Source: Prorocentrum cordatum
Lineage: Eukaryota; Sar; Dinophyceae; Prorocentrales; Prorocentraceae
Assembly (NCBI GenBank): GCA_963575745.1
Contig: CAUYUJ010017649.1
Coordinates: forward strand, 379,501 to 443,500
DNA: 64,000 bases
Direction of reading: 5' to 3'
Within the stretch, counting starts at the first letter, position 1; the number at the start of each line of letters is the position of its first letter. The notes under the pieces were generated by a model. The model worked only from the letters and a program-made list of their open reading frames with translations. It did not search any database and was not told the origin of the DNA. Shown here piece by piece: positions 51,060 through 63,245 of this stretch. The translations under genes were made by a program, and so were the position numbers.

Positions 51060-53130
51060 TCACTTCTGTGCCGCTATCTTGACGCCGTCCTGCCAGCGCA
51101 TGCCGACGAAGCCACGGGCGGCACGAGTACAAGTGCGACTCTCGGAACCAGAACTGTTGAGCAGTCGCTGTGTCTCAAGCCACCTGCTGTCTCGAAACTT
51201 CAGGAGGACTGCGGCCCATGAGTTGCCATTTCGGGGCCGGGTCAGATGCTCACTCCAAGCTACCACTCGCTTGCAATGTTTTGTGCTCCATCCTCCTCTC
51301 TGGCCCATGATGGTCGTAGCCTGCCCGTTCCTTCGTCGCTCGTACTCAACTGAACCCTCATGGGCACGCGGGCAGAGACGCAGAATGGAGCTGACCATCT
51401 TCCTTTGCACTGTGCCGTTTTGAATTTGCCTCAACGCTGTAGTTGGCCGCCGTGTGTCGCGATGCTGCATCATAGGCAAAACAGATCGGTCCATGAGGGT
51501 GTACCGAAGAGCCGCTGGCATCTTGGAGGCGACCTTGGAAGCGCAATTCCCGAAGTATGCTTTCCACATTGACCTGGACGTCCGCTGCCAGCACGCCTGG
51601 GTGGAGGTGTTCTCATGGAGCGTGCGACCCAAGGCATACAATTCCGCGCTGAGCGGCCACTTTTCCAAATTGCGCGGTGCCTCTGTACTGCCCCGTGGCA
51701 GGAGGCACGATCTACTGGAAGGCTTGATCTGAAGACCCCAGACTGATTGTAAATGGGCCTCGCAATATTCCAGGATCGCGATTGCCCCTTTGAGCGAAGA
51801 GCCCGCGCTGAATATATTGTCCACATAAGTAGCGACAATCAGACGGAGGCCACCTGCTTGAAAGCCATGTCTCGCCCATTTCTGGTGTCTGTCGCGAATC
51901 GTGCTTTCGACGGTCACGCGACCCATTGCACCGGCAACTCTGGACCGCGGGATCGGAATCAAAAAGCTTCCAAGTCTGAGCCGGACAAGCGGAAGCATTT
52001 GCTGTCTGAGGGCGCAGGCTGCCAGATCATGTGATGCCCCGTTGTCCACCAACCACTGCGCCACCAATAACAGAACAATGCTGTCGTAGTACTTCTCGAT
52101 GTCTTGCTGTGCTATGGCCCCCTGGCTGTGGCCCTCCAGAGCCTTCTCGATGACAAGGTGTAGCCCCATGGGCTATGTCGAGCACTTGGGTGCGGGGCCG
52201 TGCTCCCGCGAAGGTGCCAGCACGGTGAGGGCAGGCGCTATCCACGATTGGATTCAATGCGGCCGCGAGTAGACAATCGCATACTTGCTAAGCAGCTGGC
52301 AGTGGAAGGATGGCCCTGGTCTGCGAGGGTGGCGAAATAGAAGACTCCTTTGGCAAAAAGCCTGCCATGAATCTGGATGCTTGCCATGAGCGGAGACGAC
52401 CCCAGCAGTGCCTCAAAAAACGCTGTTGTAGTCGAAGGGCAGGCGGTGCACAAGAGTCTGATAGCCTCGACTGATACACCATAATGGTCCAGCTTGGACT
52501 TGTTGGCCTCAGATATGGGCGGAGGGCTACACTCGGACTGGAGGATAAAGTCCAAGAGCCGTAGTCTGAGCTGCTGTTGCGACGCGCCCCACTTGTCCGA
52601 GAACTGTATTTTCATAGGTTCATGCCACTGCGCCTCATCCGTGATAGGTTGGTTGGCCCCGTCCCCCGGAAGAAACAAACCTTTGATGGAATGCAACTTC
52701 TTTGCCTTCTCGATAGCCCGGCCCTTCTTCACATCGTCCTTAGACGCTCGGCAATGCAATCAGCAATCCGCTGCTTCAAATAGTTCCAAGCTGACGTCTG
52801 TACCCTTTTCCTATCATACTCGTTCGTCGTGTTAGCGATCTGGGCGTACAACTCGCGAAGCTCGGGTGGAACTCTGCTGGCCCTCCAGGTCGCGCAAGAT
52901 CTACGGTAGCCCGAAACGGTCTGGGCCTCTAGCAAGAAAAGTGTAACCCCTCGAGGTCGTCAAAGAAAGGTGGACAATGCTCTCGCATCCACTGCGCACA
53001 ATCATTAGTGTCGATGCACTTCCACCGTGTTTTCGCCGCCTCACGCTGCATGTAAACAGGTGTGCATTCAGTGACAACTTTGGCATGGTCTGCAGGGACT
53101 CCCTCCCAGTGCACTCCGACAGACCTCACA
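51060..53130 (-). pseudogene. LINE-type reverse transcriptase, decayed
   Basis: A 369-codon frame (52169-51060) contains QQDIEKYYDSIVLLL, which fits the RT block with the first catalytic Asp, and LRLIVATYVDNIFSAGSSLK, where YVDN replaces YxDD. That Asn makes RT activity unlikely. Upstream, 52759-52238 (NKSKLDHYGVSVEAIRLL) and 53129-52729 (DCAQWMREHCPPFFDDLEG) carry the rest in other frames. A C-terminal helical part ends near 51060. Endonuclease and 3' tail are not identified. The clade is uncertain. Confidence 0.7.
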
Positions 53131-54806
53131 AGGCCTCGAGTGGCAATGCAGTAACTGAGGAGACTCGGCTAGTAACTAATGATAACTCTCCAGTGGGAAT
53201 CCTGCTAATGGGCGCCACGAGGCACTGCTCGGCAAAAGGTCCACCAGGAACACCGTAAGAAATGGAAGGCAAGTGAAGCTCCAAACGAGGGAGATGAGGA
53301 GGGTGGGAGATAGGGAAATAAAGAAAGAGGGATAGAAACCGATGAAGACGAGGTGATGTACCAACGAACAGTCAGGGAGCGGCGGATGGGCACGGGCAAC
53401 ACGGCGGGCATTCCAGCACGAGGGGTCCACTCGTCTGGTGGGACGTCGTGTGCTGCGTGGGCGTCGCACATCACACAGTCGTAGTTCAGATCGTCAACAG
53501 ATCCGTTGGCAGCCTCCGGTCCATGCGAGACCGCCGCGCAGCAGAGGATCGAGCAGCGCTCCTTGGCTGCACGGCGAAAGGCAGCTTGGCGGCACGGGTC
53601 AGTGAGAGGGGGGGGGCAAGAGAAGCATCAATGACACGCCGCCGGAGGGTACCCATTAACGTGTTGCTGTGGAACAGCAGACACCAGGCTTCCGGGCCAA
53701 AGCAACAGAGCAACACGCTGACGGGCAACCCATGGCGGCGTGGCAACACGCAGCCAGCCAGCCAGCCTCACAGACAATGAAGACCTCCAGCGAAGCAGCT
53801 GGTCGAGATGGCGTGGGCATGGCCCCTTGGCAAAAGCACGCCGGCAGGACAAGCAGGAGAGACTGTACACGCCCGTGGACAAGCAAGGCAAATTTATGCG
53901 TTCGTCTTTTCACCCGCGCTGCGACTATTCAGGAATCTAATCGTATGACATCTACCCCGCATCGGTGTCCGACTCAATTACGTTGCCCTGTGCATTATTA
54001 TCGTGCTGACCCTCCCTTCAACGGTTGTAGACGACCCTGAACCAGGCACGGCCGTATTCAGTTCCACAGAAGCGAGGCCAAATGGATCCGAATGCTATGA
54101 TCACTCGCAGCTTAAAACAAAAAGGCTACGGAGGAGAGGATATAATAGGAAGGAGGATGACGAGGAGGATGAGCAGGACCAGTGAAACAGGAGCGAAGGA
54201 ATAGGAACTGGGAAGGGTGATGCGGAAGAGAAGCAGCAAGATTCGCACAAAAGGCAGGATCAGGGCAGGCAGGCGGAGGGAGGACGGACGAGCGGGAGAA
54301 GGCAGACTGAGAGGCAAAGAGCAGGAGCAAGAGCAGTAATACGAGCAAAGAGAGCGAGCAGGCGAGCTCCCTGGAGAGGGGCTCGAACACCACCCTGCGG
54401 ACTTCCGATGGACTGCTTTTGTCAACCCGCAGACCCCACACGTCTGGACAGTCCTGGGCCCCGAAATGGGCCCCCAGAGGCCGACATAGTTGGAAAACCA
54501 CTGAATTGGGAAAGACTGCCCGCCCGAATCGGGCCTTCGTTAACGGGGGGGCGATGAGCGTGGAAGCGTGCGCCTTTCGTGCACCTTTTGGGTCCGTCGA
54601 GGCAATTCAGGAGGCCGTCGAGGGCCCTCTTGGGGCCTCTGGTAGGATGATTCCCTCCGGGGCCCCTACGCTCCCGACCCCTTCCCTTGAGACAGCTTTT
54701 CGCCCCAGATATCCGTCCCTGATGGCCCCGGGGCCCGAAAGCGGCCGTCATAGGCAAAACCAAGGAAACACTCCCGAATTGAAGACAACATACGGTCGTG
54801 AACTTT
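53131..54806. other. No gene recognised
   Basis: A pyrimidine-rich minus stretch at 53250-53360 gives a hydrophobic frame by composition. 54560-54740 belongs to the GGGGCCC-type dispersed sequence. No domain is seen. Confidence 0.4.
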
Positions 54807-55002
54807 CGCTCACCTCGCCGCGGCGGCGGCCCTGGCGGCACGCCATGCCTTGCAAGTGGATGGCGTGTCTCTCCGCTCCGGGGGGCAGCAGGCTGGGAAC
54901 AACTCGGGACGTTGACGCTTGCAAATGGGGACGTGGATAGCGTGTCGCGCCGAAGCGTGGTGGGCCAGAACCGGCAGAGCGACACGCTGAATCAAAGTTC
55001 CA
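54807..55002 (+). repeat. Double-hairpin dispersed repeat, copy D
   Basis: Shares CGGCGGCGGCCCTGGCGGCA, TGCCTTGCAAGTGGATGGCG, GATAGCGTGTCGCGCCGAAG and CCGGCAGAGCGACACGCT with copies A and C, in the same order. Confidence 0.75.
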
Positions 55003-55246
55003 GGCCGTACCGTCTTATGTGGCAACACTTGAGATCCTCCCATGTCATATTGCTGGCTCTTGCGAATCGGCGCTGACCGACGCGAATCATCGACGCTAAA
55101 TGGACGCTAATCGACGCCAAGTCGTCGCTTTCTCATCGACTGCCAGGCGCTAGTGCACGCTAACGCGTTCTAAAACGGAATTGCGAGGACATGCAAGGCT
55201 AGTGATTTGCTACAGCCGAACATATGAGGAAGAAAAACCATATAAA
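55003..55246. other. No gene recognised
   Basis: Contains short repeats of (A/T)CGACGCTAA (about 55078-55135). No coding is seen. Confidence 0.5.
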
Positions 55247-55406
55247 TTAAGAAACCGGTGACAACGTTCCAAAGTTTTGTTAAAGAAACCTGGGGCAATT
55301 TCTGCCGTCCACGCTGAAGGGGCGACCGTGCTCAAGAAACTGGGCCAGCTTTCTCGCAAGTCGGTTAGGCAACGCCTGCCCAGCTTTTCGGGAGGAGGTT
55401 TCTTAA
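55247..55406. repeat. TTAA-bounded inverted-repeat candidate
   Basis: TTAAGAAACC at 55247-55256 is matched by GGTTTCTTAA at 55397-55406. The 160-bp stretch has further AAGAAAC(C/T)(G/T)GG motifs inside. TTAA target sites are typical of piggyBac, but the arms are only 10 bp, so chance is possible. Confidence 0.4.
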
Positions 55407-55594
55407 TCAGATGCTCGACTTTCTTAATCATGTGCTCGACTGTACTGAGCATCGCCAGAGATTCGGGTCGCTCTGTGGCCCGGAACCCGTGGTCAGGGCG
55501 AAGCGCCGCCTGCTGCCGTTGCCCGAGGCGCCCAGCGAGGTGGCCCGCACGAGCTGCTAGCGCGCGCGACCGCCGCGCCGCTCGGCATCCCCCC

Positions 55595-55595
<1 letters not shown>

Positions 55596-55651
<56 letters not shown>

Positions 55652-55662
55652 TGCTGCTGCTG

Positions 55663-55696
<34 letters not shown>

Positions 55697-55752
55697 TGCT
55701 CCTGCTGCTCCTGCTCCTGCTGCTCCTGCTGCTGCTGCTGCTGCTGCTGCTG
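55596..55752. repeat. (CTG)n microsatellite
   Basis: About 157 bp of CTG with CTC interruptions. Poly-Gln, poly-Ala, poly-Ser and poly-Cys frames result. Confidence 0.97.
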
Positions 55753-56919
<1,167 letters not shown>

Positions 56920-57007
56920 CTAAGGGGGGAGGCGGGGAGGACGCCAGGGAGGAGAGCGACAAATCTCCGCAGTCGGATCAGGAACTGGGCCCACGCTGCG
57001 TCAGGAC

Positions 57008-60000
57008 CTAAGTCGCACTGGCTATCACCGTGCTCGCGGTGTGCGACTGTGCCAGCGCGTCCAGCTCTTGGAGGAGGGAATGCCGCTCTAGCGCCTTGCC
57101 CGCGCACGCGTGGCACAACCACCTCTTCTCCATGAGGCCGAGCCGGCCGCGGCTGTCCAGGACGAACGGCACGAGGCGGGTGTCTGGCCGTACTTGGAAC
57201 GCCTCTCACGCTCCATCGCCGCCGCCGCAGCTCCGGGCTTCGCCGCGCGCTGCAGCTCGACGCCCACCGAGGCGGAAAGCGAGTCGACCATAGCCACGTC
57301 CAGGAAATTTGTTGTTCTGCTTGGAATCGTGACCGCCACGTCGAGTCTCGCCACCGCCCCGCTGCGCCCCATCTCGGCAACGCGCTGCTCGATGTGGGTG
57401 CTGGCGCCCAGGTGCTCGTGCAGCCTCTTCTGAAGAGTGTCTCGGACGCTGTCGTGCCGGCGCACTAAGCCGCCGCCGCGCTCGCAGATGGCGCCTTGGT
57501 GGCCCTCCGGGTCCAAGGCGGCACCGCGAATCCTCGCCGGTAGATTTCCTGTTCCTGCAGGTCGCGCCAGTTGGACAGCAGTTCGCGCCAAAGCGGCGGA
57601 GCGTCGCTACGGCGAACTGCGCGTCCGCCACGCGGTGCTCCTCGCGCGTCGGCGCCGTCAAAATCTCACCGCGGTCCTCCGCCGCCTCATTGAGGGCGAT
57701 CTTCTGCCGGCGCTCGAGCGTCTGGTAGAGCCGCTGCCGACGCTGCGCCTGCATTGCCTTTGTCCACTCCCGCTGGCGGCCTCGGAGGTTGAGCTGACGA
57801 TCCGCCTGCAACATCGCGGGCGCCCGGGAGCCTGCACCTGCCACCAGCTCCGCGGTCGCCTGCTCCATGTCCGCGATGAGTTTCGGGTGCTGCCAGCGCA
57901 AGTGCTCGACAGTCGTCGTGCCCAGCTCTTTGTGGACCTCCTGGAGGGCTGCCAGCGTGCCTGCGAGGAACGCCGCCGGAGCTCGGTCAAAAACGCCTTC
58001 TGCTGCAAAGCCACCTGCCGATAGGGGGAGCTGTAGCTGGACGCGCATGGCTGGCGTTAGCTGGCCATCGTCCCAAGCTGCCGCTACGGCGCGCTCCCAC
58101 GCCTTCGCCGTGACAGCCTCGAAACGCGCTCGCCCCTCCTCTGAGACGAGCGCGCTGCGCATGACGTGCTGGGGCTTGGGTGCAGCAAGCGTGCGTGACA
58201 GCACCTGCGCCGTCTGGAGGCTCAGCCCGTGGCGCTGCAGGTCGAGGATGCGGTCCACATCGCGCGCCACTTCGCCGATGATCACGTCGAACTCGCTCTC
58301 TTGGGTACCCAACGCGGGCATGTAGTCGCCGGTGCGCTCGGCCTGGTTGCCCAAAATGGCCATGCTATCCACGTGGTGATTCTGAAGGTGCCCTGGGAGC
58401 TGGTGCCGCTGCGCCCCGAAGATGTGGATTTTGGAGGCGTGCAATTCCATGCCTGCTTGTGCTGCTGCTTCGCCATAGGCCTTGATAACCACGCCTGCGT
58501 CTGCCACATTGCAGACCGAGTGGACGTCGTCCATGAATGCTTTCTGCGTCTGGGCTGGCGCCGTGCTCCGGGCTTTCGCAAGGACTTTGTGTAGCCCCAA
58601 GCAGAAGAGGATGCACGAAAATGGGCAGCCCGCGTCGATGCCAGTCTTGGCCTGGAATGTGGTCGTTCCTCCACCCGCCTGCACCCAGATCAGCGGCGTG
58701 ACCCCCGCGTAGAGCCGCGTGGCGAGCGCGCCCAACTCCGGCGCGACCTCCTTCATCGCCTCGCGCATCATCGCCTCGCGCATCACGCGAAGGCGTTCTT
58801 GAGGTCGAGGGCCACGATCACCTTCCCAGTGCAGCCCGCTAGCAGTGCCGACACCGTGTGGTACGGCTTCTCTGTGCCACCTGCCACGCCGATCGCGTGC
58901 TGCGAAGGCTCCAGCAGCGCGCGGATCTCGGGTGCAATGATTCGGGCTAGGCTCTTCAAGACGATGCGCCTCAGCACGGCCGTGATCACCAACGGCCGCA
59001 GCCCGCCTGTAGGCCGTCGTGAGCAGTCTGCCCACGCGGCATGCCGAATGGGCTACTGCAGGTGCCAGCCCGCGCGCCCACGCCACACCGATCTGAGATG
59101 TGAGGCGCCGGATCTCCTTGCAGCTGCCCGTCCAATGCTCGAAGCGCGACCCGTCCATCGCTGGCCCAGCCTTCTTCGCCATGTGTTTCATGTCGCGTTG
59201 GATCTGGTCCTGAAGCTTGTCCAAAAGCAGGCTGTCGGGCGCGACCTCAAAGGGAGGTGGGACATGTCCAAGTTTCTCCTCCGGGAAGAGGGCGGCCACC
59301 TCCGGGACGTGCTGCTTGTTGTTGATCAGCGGTAGCGAAGCGGTTACTGTCTTCAGTGATCGCGGAAGCGCACCCGACAGCACCATCGCCTCCACTCTCT
59401 CCGCCAACTGTTTCTTCTCGGATGGGTTGCCTGTCTGGTCCCTGGCCCTGCCGCGCCGCACCTCGCAGAGGATGTTTGCCTCTTCTGCGAGCTCCTGACA
59501 CTCGCCTCGCCAGAAATGGCGGATGCGTGCTGGTAATGTTGCTCGGGCTTCTGCCGAAGCGCTTGCATCCTTGTCATCGCTCGGGAGCGGTCTGGCGTAG
59601 AGGGAGCGGTCCATCATGAGCAAAAGCTTCCAACCAGGCTCGTCTGCAGGGTGCAGGGCTACGTGGCGTAGGACAGTAAGCTTGGTCTCCTCGAACGCCG
59701 CCTCCATATCTCTCGGTGCGGCCTCGTAGGTCTGGACCGGCACTTCCAGCATGCTGAGAATGTCCGCTCCTTCCCACCAGGTCATGTTGCGTAGCTCGTT
59801 GCCCTCGCCTGCGTGCATGGATCACCGCGGACCTGCTCCTCTGCCATGGCTTCGCCGGGGTCCATCTCCTTCGCGTGGTCGCGCGCATTCGCGGGCTCCG
59901 TGAGAGAGGCGCCATCAGCCGGCAACATCTGCACCCCCAAGGCTTGGAATTCCTCGTTGTCGGCCTCCGGGGGGGCTTGTGCATGCAAGGTCGTGTCTGC

Positions 60001-60278
60001 CGCTCAGAGGCCAGCATGAACGCAGGCCTTGTGCAGGAACCACCCGCCTCCTTTGGTCGCTTTGGCTCGGAGCGTCAAGCGGGCCTGGCCTTCCTCGAAG
60101 GGCTCGCGGCACTGCCGGCAACGCGCCTTGCGCTTGCGGGACGACTGGACGTCCGCAGCGTAGCGCGCCGCGGGACGCCCGGGACCCCGGTCGCGGCAGC
60201 AACAGCGGTTGGCAGTTGCGATAGCCCCGCGCCGACTGCAACCGTGGACCCCTCCCCCAATTTAACGTCGGCCGCCAT
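57008..60278 (-). pseudogene. LINE with PARP-like zinc finger, R2-like RT and nuclease-like C-terminus
   Basis: A likely start ATG is at 60278 (MAADVKLGEG). A zinc-finger segment at about 60130-60020 has CRQC and, 25 residues on, HKAC preceded by WFL. A stop follows at 60006-60004. A long frame from 59818 holds KAGPAMDGSRFEHWTG, a typical RT entry. The palm's DLKNAF lies in another frame ending at 58783. The palm then continues with GIDAGCPFSCILFCLGLH, KAFMDDVHSVCN (the FxDD box) and GMELHASKIHIFG. The C-terminal part, in further frames, has LDPEGHQGAIC..RRHDSVR, then LDVAV..NFLDVAMVD and ends PFVLDSRGRLGL..HTASTVIASAT at 57008. This layout fits LINEs with restriction-like endonucleases. At least four frameshifts and one stop make it inactive. 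Confidence 0.8.
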
Positions 60279-60354
60279 CGCCCGCGCCCGCAGAGGGGGG
60301 AGGAAGGGAGAGAGAAGAAATCGATCAGGACGCGGGGGATCAAAGGGCATACAA

Positions 60355-60429
60355 CTCCTCCTCCTCCTCCTCCTCCTCCTCCTCCTCCTCCTCCTCCTCC
60401 TCCTCCTCCTCCTCCTCCTCCTCCTCCTC
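60355..60429. repeat. (CTC)n microsatellite
   Basis: An uninterrupted CTC run of about 75 bp, just upstream (5') of the LINE start. Confidence 0.97.
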
Positions 60430-60569
60430 GTCACCTCAACCTCCTCGGCCCTCGGCCATTTCCAGCTCCTCCTCTCCCTCAGCCTCCTTGGCGGTCCCTT
60501 GGCGGTCCCCGCCCTTGCTCTGGCCGCCGCTTTGCTCAGCGCCCGCCGCCCACGGCAGCCGGCTGATGG

Positions 60570-60900
60570 GAGGCCAGAATCTGCTCGGTCACCCCTGTTT
60601 GCGGGGTGGCCGAGAGTTCTTGCCAGAACGCCTTTGCGTCGGCGCTCGCGCCTGCCTCGCCGCCCCGGCGGCCCAGTCTGACCAGGACCAGCTGCCTAGC
60701 GGCCTGACCGATCCGGCCTCCTGTCTCCACCGCGAAGAGCGTCAGGAGGGGCGTGGTCGGGACTGCAGGGTACCGCAGCTGCTTGCCGTGAACCGCGTCC
60801 TCGGCCGCCAAGCCCGCATGGGCAGCCCTGGCCAGCTCCTCGCGCGGCTCGGCGGAGTCCAGGCTCGTGGCCATCACGTCCAAGACGTGCCACGCGCCCT
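60570..60900 (-). pseudogene. LINE-type C-terminal tail fragment
   Basis: A minus frame reads GAWHVLDVMATSLDSAEPRE, then HGKQLRYPAVPTTPLLTLFA and VETGGRIGQAARQLVLV. The pattern 'K..rYp....pltP...E.GGr.G..a..ll' is characteristic of the end of nuclease-bearing LINE proteins. It is upstream of, and separate from, the element at 57008-60278, so it derives from another copy. Confidence 0.5.
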
Positions 60901-61130
60901 TTTCGCCCGTTTTGCTGCTGCTGCTGCAGCTGCTGCTGCTGCTGCTCTTGCTGTTGATCTCTCCCTCTCCCCTCCGGCGGGTTAGTGCCAGCCTCCTCCT
61001 CCTCCTCCTCCTCCTCCCCCTCCTCCTCTCCTCTTTCTTCCTCCCCTCCTCCTCTTGTCTTGAAGCTATCACGACGGACGGCTTTTGTTGCCAGCAGTCG
61101 GCGTCTGGGTGGGGGCTTACCAGGCACTGG

Positions 61131-61202
61131 GACCGTCAAAGAGCAACTCGGAATGAAAAGCTAGTCCCGGGGAAGGGGTCCAGACCTCCGGGGGTCCACG
61201 CT
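61131..61202 (+). repeat. Dispersed repeat, copy paired with 664-735
   Basis: Contains GACCGTCAAAGAGCAACTCG, ATGAAAAGC, GGGGAAGGGGTC and AGACCTCCGGGGGTC in the same order as 664-735. Confidence 0.6.
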
Positions 61203-61329
61203 GCAATAAAATCACTACGTCGGAATGGTTTGTCCTCCTCCTTCCCCTTGTCCTTCTCCTCCTCCGTCTCCTTCCCCCCCCCCTTGTGGGGTGAAGAGGG
61301 GGTGCGGGGGGCGAAACGAAGTAACATTG

Positions 61330-61980
61330 CTTTCGCGGACGGATCGGGCAAGTACAGCAGCCAGCCTGAGATCCAAGCTGCGGCTGGGCGTCTGTTCTTG
61401 CCGTTGCGAGCAGGCTATGGGCGCCTGCCAGGAGCCAGCCAGACGGGCGGCGAGGCCGAACGGCCGAGCGGTGGGATGTTTTGCATGCGCTGGAAAAAGG
61501 CTCCCACGGCTGAGATTGTGGCTGCAGACTTGCTCTCGCTCGCGGAAGAAGGCCAGGAGTGGAGCCCTGCTGCAGAAGAGCCGCAAGGTAAACTTGTTGC
61601 GATTTGGGCGCCAGATCCGATCTTTGGTAGCTCGCCGTGGGAGTGCCCCGCCCGTCTTCCATTGGTACCCTGCCCATGCGTCCCTGGAGGAGGCGTCGGT
61701 CCAAGGCCCGCTCGATGGGCGCCCGTTCTTGCATGCGTTGGGAAGCGCTTGGGCCGATGTCCTCGCCAAGTTAGGGGCGAACCAGGAGAGTGTCGGGCAA
61801 GGGATCGCTGATGCTTCTCGCTGAGCTCTGAAGGAGTCTCATGCGTTGGCGCCTGGAACGGTGGGCCAAGACAGCGCTGGTAACAATGCTGTGCTTGGCC
61901 GACGGATTAGAACCCTTTCTGAGCCCCGAAACTTCACATGCTGAGGAGTTAAGGTACGCACTGCTCAAGCATCATGCTTA
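61330..61980 (+). pseudogene. LINE RNase H domain fragment, plus strand
   Basis: One frame has FADGSGKYSSQPEIQAAAGR, fitting the RNase H start (TDGSG), then GASQTGGEAERPSG, where QT..AE carries the catalytic Glu, and TAEIVAADLLSLAEEG, fitting the D-containing strand. A second frame continues VFHWYPAHASLEEASVQGPL and HALGSAWADVLAKLGAN, the last two RNase H motifs (W.paH; N/S-x-wAD). A third frame near 61840-61940 gives RWRLERWAKTALVTMLCLAD, a helical tail. Two frameshifts and the lack of RT upstream mark it as a relic. Confidence 0.72.
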
Positions 61981-62662
61981 GGCACAAGGCCCCCTGCTGT
62001 GTCGAATCTATGGGAGATCTGTCTCTACCCTCCTGGCTCGGCCATCCGAGCCGTCCCCGAATCAAGCCAGGGCTTCTCGAGGCCATCTGACGCCATCCGA
62101 GGTGATCCGGACACCGAAGGTTGCGACGACTCCTGGACGGACATCTCGATGATCCTGAGGACGTGTGTTTGCGCCAACGTGTGATTGTCCACCGAGGACC
62201 TTCAATAAGACGTAGGCGGCGCAACGAGGGCAGACACAGGCTGCGCGCTATCGGCGGAATCGAACGGGGTAAACACGCGCTTGGGCTAACACACGTTCTG
62301 AGGATCATCGCACATCATGGACGAGCCCCCCACAGGCTCCAGACCCAAGCGGCCTCCAGTCAGGCTTTCAGAAACTCGGGTCGGGCGAAAGGGAGCGATA
62401 GCAAAGGGGGGGCTGACAAATCAGCTCACGTAGCTGATCTTCTTGGCGCCTCCCGTCGCCCGAGGCGCCAATATGTCGAGGAATGCGTTCGGCGGCGGGG
62501 CCGAATCCAGCTGCAGGCAGCAGATTTCGTCCCCGCCCCTCTTTCCCGATCCCCCTTCCGGTCGACCCCACTGATCATCGTCGTCTGGCTTGCGGGTCAC
62601 ACCCTGTCCCGACCTGCGTCTCGAGCGAACCCGGACGATCCGGGCACCCCCGGAATTAACGG
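61981..62662. other. No gene recognised
   Basis: Mixed composition, frames without domains. It may include the 3' tail of the RNase H-bearing LINE. Confidence 0.4.
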
Positions 62663-62765
62663 GCGAAGAACGGTATAATTTAAACTTTTTCGCTGTCGGG
62701 GGCGCCTGTCCCTGGGCGGCTGGAAAGTTTGTACCCTTACGGTGCCATTTTATACCGTTCTTCGC
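62663..62765. repeat. 103-bp foldback with 16-bp perfect arms
   Basis: GCGAAGAACGGTATAA at 62663-62678 is the exact reverse complement of 62750-62765. AAACTTT and AAAGTTT inside can pair as a nested stem. Confidence 0.75.
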
Positions 62766-63107
62766 TCGCTGACGGAACGCCCTCGGCGAGGCGCAACTGG
62801 TGGAGAGCATACCGAGGCACGAGAACCGCCGAGAACCCACGACACCGTCCGAAGACCTCGACGCTCGACACCCTCGGTCCCCCCACCCGAGGAGGGGCGG
62901 GGGCTCGCGGGGGCGCGCCGGCAGCTCCGGCTCTCTGCCGCGGCGGGCCACGGTGGGGTCCGCGGACCTCGTCGTGCGGCCCTCGCCCTTGTCTCTCTTG
63001 CCGGCCTGCTCGGGAGCCGTGGGGGAGGCTGGGAAGGAGGAGGGAAAGACTAGAGAATGTTCGGCGGCGCCCAGGAGGGGAAGTGAGGAGGAGGAGGCCT
63101 GCTCAGG
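62766..63107. other. No gene recognised
   Basis: GC-rich, several overlapping frames, no domain. Confidence 0.4.
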
Positions 63108-63245
63108 AGGCGGCGGGGCTTCCCAGAAGCCCCCAGGCCTTCCGAGAAGTGTTCGGTGTCTTCGGGGCAGGCGTAGAGCACTTCTCAAAAAGGCTGGGGG
63201 GACTTCCGAGCCTTTTGAGAAGGCCCACCCCCTCTCAGTTCCCCC
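63108..63245 (+). repeat. ~140-bp foldback repeat, second copy
   Basis: Same order of blocks as 46925-47115: GGGGCTTCCCAGAAG, GGCCTTCCGAGAAGTG, CTTCTCAAAAAGGCTGG, ACTTCCGAGCCTTTTGAGA and TCTCAGTTCCCCCC. Confidence 0.7.

Noticed and set aside
53205-53474. Hydrophobic minus frame, possible membrane protein
   Set aside because: The hydrophobic residues come from a pyrimidine-rich stretch (Ser/Leu/Phe/Pro codons), and no second protein-like segment flanks it.
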